DNA of 12,781 nucleotides. Source: Cytophagales bacterium. GTDB taxonomy: Bacteria > Bacteroidota > Bacteroidia > Cytophagales > UBA9547. Below the pieces are notes generated by a model. It was not told the DNA's origin, did no database searches, and saw only the letters and a list, made by a program, of their open reading frames with translations. Positions 7,301 to 12,781 of this stretch are shown here, piece after piece (position 1 is the stretch's first letter; each line of letters starts with the position of its first letter). Location of the stretch: positions 1,279 to 14,059 of the forward strand of contig DMUD01000202.1 of the NCBI GenBank assembly GCA_003476475.1, in the 5' to 3' direction. Position numbers and translations under genes: made by a program.

Positions 7301-10300
7301 CAGATGCAAAAGGCTGTACAGCAAGAGATACAATCACAGTAAAACTAAGCTCACCACCAACCGCTGCAATAACCACCACAGCATTAGGCTATTGTGTAGG
7401 AGGTTCTGGAATAACCTTAACAGCACAAGCAGTACCAGGAGCAACCTACCAATGGTATAAAAATGGTACAAGCCAAGGTGCTGCAAATACAACAAACACT
7501 TTTGCGAACGCAACAGCAGGCAACTGGACAGTAAAAGTAGCCATAGGCACCTGTGCTGATTCATTAAAAACAGCCATACAAGTTGTAGCTAATCTTTTAC
7601 CAAACGCAAACGTAACTTCAAGAGCAACAGCCTTGTGTTTAAATGATACTGTAAGCTTGAAAGGAGCAAGTACAACTTCTGGTGTTACTTATGCATGGGA
7701 TAATGGCATTATGAATAATTCTCCCATTACCCTTGATAATGCAAGTAAATTTAAAACTTACACACTTACAGTAACTTCAAAAGAAAACTGTAAAGCAACA
7801 ACAAGTGTCACATTAACTCAAAAAGCAGCAACTAAAATTACAACCAATCCAACAGGATTTACAGCCTGTGTTGGAGAAAATAAAACATTAACAATTGCAG
7901 CAACAGGTGCAGGAACTCTAACCTACCAATGGTATTTAGGACCTTCGACAGTTGGAACCAATAGTGCTACATTGAATTTAAATAATATCCAAACTAGCAG
8001 TGCAGGTACATATAAAGTAAGTGTAACAGGCGACTGTGGAACTCTCAACTCAACAGATGCAGTAGTAACAGTAAATGATAAACCACAAATCACCAAACAA
8101 CCTGCGAAATCAGGCGGTTGTGTGGGGAGTTCAGCAGCCTTGAATGTAACGGCAACAGGAGCTACTACTTACCAATGGATTAAAACTCCATCAAATAATG
8201 TAGGGGTAAATTCAAATATTTTGAATTTCTCAAACCTACAAAATACTGATGCAGGTATTTATAAAGTAAACATTACCAATAGCTGTGGAACCACAACTTC
8301 CGATACTGCAAGTATTGCCACGCCATCAAATGAAATTCCTGACGTTGAATTATTTGTAAGCAAATCGCAAGTATGCGAAGGCTCAACAGTTCAACTAACC
8401 GCCATAGTAAAACAGGGTGGAGGCACTTCTCCTAAATTCACATTTAAAGATGAACTAGGGAATATAATTGGTGCTGAAAACCAATTATCAAATACTGTGA
8501 CTACTTCGGCTTTAACAAAAGACCATACCTTTACGGTAACTTTGTTGAGTAACTCAAGTTGTTTGGCACTAGGAGCAGTTAACCCAATCACAAGCTTACC
8601 AGTTACAGTAAAAGTGGATGCAAAGCCAACTAATGTATCTGCGGGAGCCGATAAGAGCATTTGTACCAATACTTTTACTTTAGCTGCAAATGTAATTACT
8701 GTAGGAACAGGAAAATGGACCGTAAAATCAGGAACAGGTAATTTTGATGATAACACTCAAAACAATACAATCTTAAGTAATTTATCCTTTGGCGCTAATG
8801 AATACAAATGGACAGTTACAAACGGAGTGTGTAGCCCTATAAGCGATTCGGTTATCATAACAAGAACACGAAATATATCCACCCCAAATGCTGGACCCGA
8901 TATTAAAATATGTGAAGGAAATACAATCAACTTGTCAGCATCAGCTTTACAAGTAGGCGAGACAGGAAAATGGACAATTACACCATCAACACTAACTATT
9001 GAAAATGAAGCTTCACCAACTACAACAATTGTTTCAACTACTGGTAATGCAGGAACTTATTCAGTAAAATGGACCATTGGAAATGGCGTTTGTCCTGACC
9101 AAGCAGACTCATTGAACCTAACAATAGACCAATTACCTAGTACAGCAATATTAGCCAACGAAACGCTACCAACTTGTGCAACCCAACTTAATTTAAATGC
9201 AGTAGCACCAACAGTGGGAACAGGCATTTGGGAAATAACCTCAGGCAATGGAAGCATAGCTGCAGCTGATACCAATAATCCAACAGCGTTAATCACAGGA
9301 TTAAGTTCAGGAGGCACCACAACCCTAACATGGTCAGTAAAAAATGGAACCTGTAACCAAGCAAATAGCAAAACCCTAACCATAAACCAAGTTGGGAATT
9401 TAAGTAGTCCAGTAATACTTATTGATAGTAACCCAATCACAGGAACCTTTTTGGAAATTTGTAAAAACAAAACCTATAGCTTTACAGCAAGCACGCCTAC
9501 AGTTGGCGAAACAGGTACATGGACAAGTACTAGCAAGGCCATAGCAGCTTTGTCGGGAAATACACAAACCCAAAACCTAACTATCACAGGAATAGGAGTA
9601 GATACCATCACTTGGACAATTAGTACCACTGTACCTGGTTGTACACCACAAAGCAAAAAAGTCGCTTTAGTAATCAGTGATGTACCTGCTAAAGCCAGTG
9701 CAATAGTAGGAGCCGACACCGTTTGTACCAATGAATTGACCACGCAAAGTGTAAACCAAGAAGCAAATACAAACTATACTTGGAACCTGCAAAATGCAAT
9801 AGGAAGCTCTAATTCTAATGTAATCACAGCAAAAATCGGAATAGGCTTACAAGCAATACTTACGGTGACACCAAGCAATACTTGTGGAAATGGAACGGCA
9901 ACTAGTAAAACCATCATGATCAATCCAAAACCCGATGCGCCTGTATTTGCAACAAGAAATACCACTTCAAACCCACAAATAAACCCAAATACTGTTTGTG
10001 CTCAATCAACGGTAAATTATGCAGTAAACACTGTAACAGGCGAAACCTACACATGGTCGTGGAAAAATCCATCAACCAAAACTTATAAAGACATAGCAAC
10101 AGGAAGTATCACAACCACTGCAAGTAATATTGCCAATTCGGAAACAGACACCCTAATAGTAACAGCATCCAATCTTTGTGGTACAGGTGTTAGCAACAAA
10201 TTACCGGTAAGTTTCAATTCTTTGCCCAGTTATACCGTGCCAAACGATACCATAATCTGTCAAGGTAGTGCATTGCCAAAATTGAAATTAAGCTTTAAAG

Positions 10301-11817
10301 GTAAGGCAGGTTATATCGTAAACTTTACTTTTAATGGAACACCAGTTTCGGTTACAGCGCCTGCAGATACATATCTACTAACAAGTCAAGTAGGGACATA
10401 CCAAATTACCTCTGTAACAGATGCGAATGGATGTGCCAATGCAGTAGCTAGTAAAACAGTAACTGTATCACAAACAGCCTTGCCAGAAACAAGCTATACT
10501 GTAACTGGGGAAACTGTTTGCGAAGGCAAAGATGCAAACATCCAAATATCCGGAAGTGAGGTCGGAATTCTATACAACCTTTACAAAAAAGGAACCCTAA
10601 CAAGAACCAAAGTAGGAAGTATAGTAGGAACAGGTTCGGCTATTAGTTCAACTATTAAAGCAGCTAGCCTTAACTCAAGCAACATCATAGAAGTAGATGC
10701 AGTAGGATGCACAGCTGTTACCTTACAAGATACTGCAACAATAATACAATTGGGTAAAATTACAGCTATAAATGGTAAAACTTTAGTATGTGATAGTGAC
10801 AAAACACAAATCTACAGTTTAAATCCTGTAGCAGGAGCAACCGGATACTCATGGTCTATAGACAATGACGCAGAAGTAATTCCCCAAGCTAACACTTCTA
10901 GCGCGACCGTAACCTTAGGAACAAACCCAAACTATACCCTAACCGCTACCGCAATATTGCCGACAGGCGCATGCACTAACTCAAAAGCAAGCTTATTCAT
11001 AGCACAAAAGGCAAACTATAAAGGAGATACCTTGGTGTTGAGCGAAGATACAGTATGTGCTGGGGCAAGTATAACAGTAAACATGAAGAATAAAACAGCA
11101 GATGCTTACCGAAATTGGTCTTTCCCATTAAATACCAAAATAAACAGTGTAAATTCAGATAGTACGAAGTTTACCATTACTTTACAAGAAATAGGTCTAA
11201 TTCAAGTAAAGCCATACCATGCATGTGATACCAAAATACAAAGTCTAAAAGAATATGTAGAAGTGTACAAATCACCACAAGCGTATGCAGGAACTAGCCA
11301 AAAACACAATGGCTTCCCAACAGCAGTACAGTTAAAAGGTACGAACCTAGCAGCAGAAGAAGGCGTGAATTATAAATATGATTGGACAGTGAGTAAAGGA
11401 AATGCGGTATTGTCAATGCCAACATCCCTGCAAACAACAGTATTACCAAAAGATGTGGAAACCAAATACTTATTTACGATAACCACACCAAATGAAGCAT
11501 CATGTAGTGCAAGTTCAGAAGTGACGCTTTTATTTGAAGTTATGATAAATCCACCTTTGATATTTAGCCCAAATGGAGATGGTAAGAATGACTTTTGGGA
11601 AATAAATGAGTTAGAGTTTTTTCCAAATGCGAGTATCGAAATCTTTAACCAATGGGGCACCAAAGTATTTAGCAAAAACGGAGGTTACCTTGCCGAGCCT
11701 TGGAACGGTAAGTACGACAACGGCGCTGAAGCACCAATCGCAACCTACTACTACATTATTAGTCCAAATAAAGATGGCTTTAGTAATAAAGTTGGTTCTG
11801 TTACTATTGTAAAATAA
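4243..11817 (+). CDS. Giant T9SS type B surface protein with lysozyme-like head and Ig/PKD-like repeats
   Basis: This 2524-residue exported protein is presumably displayed on or released from the cell surface by the type IX secretion system. Order of parts: signal peptide (1-22); a roughly 370-residue N-terminal domain with lysozyme/transglycosylase-like motifs (E117 in NETSGG, SSDGCFQID at 158-166, AGFNQGP at 245-251); a Cys-rich hinge with C393, C398, C400 and C404; an Ig-like module (about 414-485); a SprB-like repeat (492-578); an unassigned Cys-containing beta-rich region (about 580-890); then mostly Ig-like/PKD-like modules of 70-100 residues, most opening with a Cys strand such as TVC-x-G and closing near a second Cys; and a C-terminal sorting domain (2437-2524). 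The ATG at 4243 is the only in-frame start after the stop at 4231 and gives a good signal peptide. The PorP/SprF-family gene 12 bases downstream supports joint expression, as with SprB/SprF. Base composition changes along the gene, from T-rich to A/C-rich codons. It may be an adhesin, a glycan-acting fibre, or both. Confidence 0.93.
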   Translation: MNSCFKLLTLLFILFGIHYSFSQTIPDYGKNCPDVPCVYYPDTNAFISTDEIQLGSGVVTKNNQGSGAYNQWTTIDWRVPCNKPTFAIAMAHSWILFRNLINPNININIVPATLINETSGGACIPASKIDMSCYTKTPENFPFQHQFVDYGNDFSLASSDGCFQIDVLGRATLKEWLGSSNCGSVFGDDAKNRALITGESLETGALGKFYYALISNRRFLSKGYNSGPVLAATPDKDAYTKLMFAGFNQGPDAMDAIAERIFTTNRAAAMTSSNWFQSNLLGPIGYSMASTHYFKILSNQYTPKDATDKQRWLGWYDYPVTWSIMTEYMDKVLAMYSYNTTQQSSIKNKVKAVFDKQKDVNGNVSFRYKLGPVLDMFVKSTEVYDPLNTILNCQAGNCGCKNGCVGPMVRLWTNTPKTVCKGNSVELETVYGAGYTYTWLKDEALISNPNPEKNKFYATQSGVYSVIVANEKGCAIRDNGSVTVTIDNSCSTCDLLASGTITKNSCTGIKDGKIEVALSGADYISTKNYVYKWTYPDGTVNTFSNKFLNNVSNGNYFLEVTEVGNATCKAFKTIKVEETTPFYSKLILSQTVNSCSTATVKADVVSNPPKNCNYSFKMEKNTCPNSNEWISSDMRLYVKLNGVSIGGTTPTPMDWGSGCTPYLTTNFGVTDGDKIDVYIGNVSGSSFSSKSFKFSVTDPKNQTTSSNTIGMTFPGNQETLVLSATAKCDMPVPSFNFTWKPIPSPSPVSTTISSSASVSVLSNTYYTIEAVSPSAPTCKLKDSVEVKYTCPGFCTAPTTAPIFKSANYSACAPATGTNVIVTLPTGVYYQLFNSTTNAPVGTSAGPTTAAGEVTIFNVAAGSYKVRIASSVANLTSTGCFTPSVGTGTVTINSLPTLTISSLPNDTVCIGTSVTLKGGGANTYLWDKSVVDNTAFTATTSSTYTLTGTDNNGCQAFKTINLVVNALPTVKATATPSATICQGSKVTLIGTGATNYTWDNGITNNVAFIPVTKTLYTVTGTDAKGCTARDTITVKLSSPPTAAITTTALGYCVGGSGITLTAQAVPGATYQWYKNGTSQGAANTTNTFANATAGNWTVKVAIGTCADSLKTAIQVVANLLPNANVTSRATALCLNDTVSLKGASTTSGVTYAWDNGIMNNSPITLDNASKFKTYTLTVTSKENCKATTSVTLTQKAATKITTNPTGFTACVGENKTLTIAATGAGTLTYQWYLGPSTVGTNSATLNLNNIQTSSAGTYKVSVTGDCGTLNSTDAVVTVNDKPQITKQPAKSGGCVGSSAALNVTATGATTYQWIKTPSNNVGVNSNILNFSNLQNTDAGIYKVNITNSCGTTTSDTASIATPSNEIPDVELFVSKSQVCEGSTVQLTAIVKQGGGTSPKFTFKDELGNIIGAENQLSNTVTTSALTKDHTFTVTLLSNSSCLALGAVNPITSLPVTVKVDAKPTNVSAGADKSICTNTFTLAANVITVGTGKWTVKSGTGNFDDNTQNNTILSNLSFGANEYKWTVTNGVCSPISDSVIITRTRNISTPNAGPDIKICEGNTINLSASALQVGETGKWTITPSTLTIENEASPTTTIVSTTGNAGTYSVKWTIGNGVCPDQADSLNLTIDQLPSTAILANETLPTCATQLNLNAVAPTVGTGIWEITSGNGSIAAADTNNPTALITGLSSGGTTTLTWSVKNGTCNQANSKTLTINQVGNLSSPVILIDSNPITGTFLEICKNKTYSFTASTPTVGETGTWTSTSKAIAALSGNTQTQNLTITGIGVDTITWTISTTVPGCTPQSKKVALVISDVPAKASAIVGADTVCTNELTTQSVNQEANTNYTWNLQNAIGSSNSNVITAKIGIGLQAILTVTPSNTCGNGTATSKTIMINPKPDAPVFATRNTTSNPQINPNTVCAQSTVNYAVNTVTGETYTWSWKNPSTKTYKDIATGSITTTASNIANSETDTLIVTASNLCGTGVSNKLPVSFNSLPSYTVPNDTIICQGSALPKLKLSFKGKAGYIVNFTFNGTPVSVTAPADTYLLTSQVGTYQITSVTDANGCANAVASKTVTVSQTALPETSYTVTGETVCEGKDANIQISGSEVGILYNLYKKGTLTRTKVGSIVGTGSAISSTIKAASLNSSNIIEVDAVGCTAVTLQDTATIIQLGKITAINGKTLVCDSDKTQIYSLNPVAGATGYSWSIDNDAEVIPQANTSSATVTLGTNPNYTLTATAILPTGACTNSKASLFIAQKANYKGDTLVLSEDTVCAGASITVNMKNKTADAYRNWSFPLNTKINSVNSDSTKFTITLQEIGLIQVKPYHACDTKIQSLKEYVEVYKSPQAYAGTSQKHNGFPTAVQLKGTNLAAEEGVNYKYDWTVSKGNAVLSMPTSLQTTVLPKDVETKYLFTITTPNEASCSASSEVTLLFEVMINPPLIFSPNGDGKNDFWEINELEFFPNASIEIFNQWGTKVFSKNGGYLAEPWNGKYDNGAEAPIATYYYIISPNKDGFSNKVGSVTIVK
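4474..5415 (+). other. N-terminal lysozyme/transglycosylase-like domain (putative)
   Basis: Within residues of about 78-391 the sequence follows the motif order of SLT-type lytic transglycosylases and other lysozyme-fold enzymes. A helix-like VPATLINETSGG places Glu117 where the catalytic Glu of the ESG motif would be. SSDGCFQID (158-166) resembles the S-x-G-x-x-Q-I motif. FAGFNQGPDAM (244-254) resembles AAYNAGPG, and a second near-copy, GYNSGP, is at 223-228. Spacings between motifs (44 and about 128 residues from Glu117) are longer than in classical SLT domains, so either there are insertions or this is a divergent family. Several cysteines suggest disulfides after export. Peptidoglycan, chitin or another glycan could be the substrate. 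The call is from motif pattern alone. Confidence 0.45.
5716..5976 (+). repeat. SprB-like repeat in the giant protein
   Basis: Residues 492-578 carry the pattern of SprB-type repeats: a first Cys strand (SGTITKNSC), DGKIEVALSGA, a Y-x-W core with PDG (YKWTYPDG), NVSNGNYFLEVTE, and a closing Cys before FKTIKVEE. Such repeats occur in gliding adhesins and other T9SS type B cargo. Only one clear copy is seen, next to Ig-like modules. Confidence 0.6.
6922..8325 (+). repeat. Ig-like module block A (six modules)
   Basis: Six Cys-containing Ig-like modules of about 70-85 residues follow one another. Openings include NDTVCIGTSVTLKG, SATICQGSKVTLIG, LGYCVGGSGITLTA, TALCLNDTVSLKG, FTACVGENKTLTI and GGCVGSSAALNV. 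Two styles are mixed: one with a WDNG-type core ending TGTD-x-x-GC, and one with a TYQW core ending AG-x-(Y/W)-x-V. The 15-base ACCTACCAATGGTAT, coding TYQWY, is identical at 7444-7458 and 7921-7935. Linkers of the LPT type separate the first modules. The likely role is a stiff disulfide-stabilised stalk or glycan-binding surface. Confidence 0.7.
8635..9687 (+). repeat. PKD/Ig-like module block B (four related modules)
   Basis: Four consecutive modules of about 80-97 residues share a distinctive pattern: a first Cys strand (KSIC, IKIC, LPTC, LEIC), then VGTGKW, VGETGKW, VGTGIW or VGETGTW, then a second Trp strand (KWTV, KWTI, TWSV, TWTI) leading in three of four to NG-x-C. They are more similar to one another than to flanking modules, which suggests local duplication followed by divergence. 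Confidence 0.7.
9688..11550 (+). repeat. PKD-like module block C (about seven divergent modules)
   Basis: About seven modules precede the sorting domain. Openings include GADTVCTNEL, NTVCAQSTV, NDTIICQGSAL, GETVCEGKDA, KTLVCDSDK and SEDTVCAGASI; the last module (about 11278-11550) lacks the opening Cys and resembles an AYAGTSQ-type PKD unit. Several have YTW or YSW cores and a closing Cys (NTCGNG, NLCGTG, NGCAN). Divergence is greater than in block B. Confidence 0.6.
11551..11814 (+). other. T9SS type B sorting domain (gliding motility-associated C-terminal domain)
   Basis: The last 88 residues (2437-2524) match the CHU_C/TIGR04131 family: PPLIFSPNGDGKNDFWEI, then FPNASIEIFNQWGTKVF, then EPWNGKYDNGAEAPIATYYY and a terminal KVGSVTIVK. 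This domain directs passage through the T9SS outer-membrane translocon. Type B domains generally need a dedicated PorP/SprF-like partner, and one is encoded next door. Confidence 0.95.
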
Positions 11818-11829
11818 TCATTGTTAATT

Positions 11830-12781
11830 ATGATGAATAAAATAGTAACAGTAATTGTCATTGTATTTACCCTGGCGCTGAATTTAAATGCACAACAACA
11901 AGGGCAATTTAGCCAATATATGTTGAATTATTATATCGTAAACCCGGCAGTGAGTGGTACTGAAGACTATATCGATTTTAAAGCAGGCTACAGATTACAA
12001 TGGGTTGGGCTAGAAAATGCTCCCAGAAATTACTATTTATCAGCACATGCACCCATAAATAAATTACACGGTTCGCATAATATTAAAAGAGCGAACAAAA
12101 GAAAGATCGAACACCATTCAATAGGTGGAATGCTTAATGGTCAAAAAGCAGGGTCATTGTCAAGAACAGCAGTATATGGTTCATATGCTTATCACCTGCC
12201 AATTGACTCTAAACATTTCCTATCAATCGGAATAATGGCAGGAGCGCTACAATATTCACTTATTTCATCCTATGGAGTTAATCAACAAGCAGACGACCCA
12301 GCTATTTCTAACTTTAATGTAATAAAACCCGATGCCTCAATAGGTGCATGGTTTTATTCTCATGATTATTTTGCAGGAATATCAACAGCGCAAATATTTA
12401 ATAATAAAATTAATACAACAGTTGGGCATGGTTTTAATGCTACTTTAAACAGACACGTTTATTTTGCTGGCGGTTACGGAATTTCAATGAATAACTATTT
12501 TAAAGTAATTCCATCTACACTCATAAAGTATTCCAACAAAGTTTTGCAAGCAGATATAAATTGCAAGCTAAAATATCAAGGAAATTACTGGTTGGGAGGA
12601 AGTTATAGGCATAACGATGCGCTCGTTATAATGGCAGGTTGTTTAATTGCTCGTCAAGTCGATTTTGGTGTTTCGTATGATATAATAACATCAAAACTCA
12701 GGAACTATACAGCTAGTACGTATGAATTTGTGTTGGGATATCGATTCTATTTCAATGAGGGAATTATCAATCCTTCAGATT
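11830..12781 (+). CDS. PorP/SprF family T9SS outer-membrane protein (3' truncated by window edge)
   Basis: The frame from ATG 11830 stays open to the last base (317 codons, no stop seen), so the gene continues outside the window; family members are usually about 300-340 residues, so nearly all is present. The N-terminus is a signal peptide (MMNKIVTVIVIVFTLALNLNA) followed by QQQGQFSQYMLNYYIVNPA, the hallmark mature start of PorP/SprF proteins. The rest has alternating aromatic/polar strands with glycines (SIGGML, ASIGAWFYS, YFAGISTAQIF, YWLGGSYRH, FVLGYRFYF), as expected of an outer-membrane beta-barrel. A second ATG at 11833 is equally possible. It starts 12 bases after the giant gene. SprF of F. 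johnsoniae is required for secretion of the adhesin SprB encoded just upstream; the same partnership is inferred here. Some family members bind and carry the cargo C-terminal domain at the surface. Confidence 0.92.
   Translation, partial: MMNKIVTVIVIVFTLALNLNAQQQGQFSQYMLNYYIVNPAVSGTEDYIDFKAGYRLQWVGLENAPRNYYLSAHAPINKLHGSHNIKRANKRKIEHHSIGGMLNGQKAGSLSRTAVYGSYAYHLPIDSKHFLSIGIMAGALQYSLISSYGVNQQADDPAISNFNVIKPDASIGAWFYSHDYFAGISTAQIFNNKINTTVGHGFNATLNRHVYFAGGYGISMNNYFKVIPSTLIKYSNKVLQADINCKLKYQGNYWLGGSYRHNDALVIMAGCLIARQVDFGVSYDIITSKLRNYTASTYEFVLGYRFYFNEGIINPSD

Noticed and set aside
8391..9965. Several open minus-strand frames of 63-137 codons opposite the repeat region
   Set aside because: They lie wholly opposite the giant gene, where Thr/Ser-rich coding leaves few antisense stops. 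Their translations show no recognisable domain and they lack their own context.
6922..11550. CRISPR-like or satellite DNA repeats in the giant gene
   Set aside because: The repetition is at protein level with diverged nucleotides; only short identical stretches such as a 15-mer recur, all in frame.

Overview
The window reads as a chromosomal segment of a Bacteroidota bacterium. The strongest evidence is at the right end: a very large secreted protein that finishes in a type IX secretion system (T9SS) type B sorting domain, followed directly by a PorP/SprF-family outer-membrane partner. Both belong to a secretion system essentially confined to this phylum. Weak or absent Shine-Dalgarno sequences and AT-rich intergenic DNA fit this. 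I cannot name a genus.

Left part (1-3757), all on the + strand and tightly packed: the 3' portion of a GH3-family acyl-acid-amido synthetase-like gene (its start lies outside the window), then hisF (histidine biosynthesis) 3 bases later, then two paralogous class I SAM-dependent methyltransferases in tandem. Gaps of 3, 10 and 18 bases suggest one transcript. No other his genes are visible, so hisF is placed among genes of unrelated or unknown pathway. The two methyltransferases share domain order and most motifs, lie in the same reading frame, and are separated only by a stop codon and 18 bases. The second has no ATG near its expected N-terminus and probably starts at TTG.

Middle (3758-4242): about 485 AT-rich bases with no convincing gene. 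It holds two short AAAC-N-GTTT dyads exactly 50 bases apart and an AT-rich imperfect hairpin. No canonical terminator or full Bacteroidota promoter could be identified by eye.

Right part (4243-12781): a 2524-residue exported protein with a signal peptide, an N-terminal domain with lysozyme/transglycosylase-like motifs, a Cys-rich hinge, a SprB-like repeat, roughly eighteen Ig-like/PKD-like Cys-containing modules in distinguishable blocks, and a C-terminal type B sorting domain. Twelve bases downstream is the PorP/SprF-family gene, still open at the window edge after 317 codons. By analogy with SprB/SprF of Flavobacterium johnsoniae, the pair probably forms a secretion unit in which the PorP/SprF protein is needed to export or anchor the giant surface protein. 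The most notable feature is the apparent glycan-hydrolase-like head on a long Ig-like stalk, which would make this a candidate surface-displayed wall- or polysaccharide-acting fibre rather than a plain adhesin. That reading rests on motif resemblance only.
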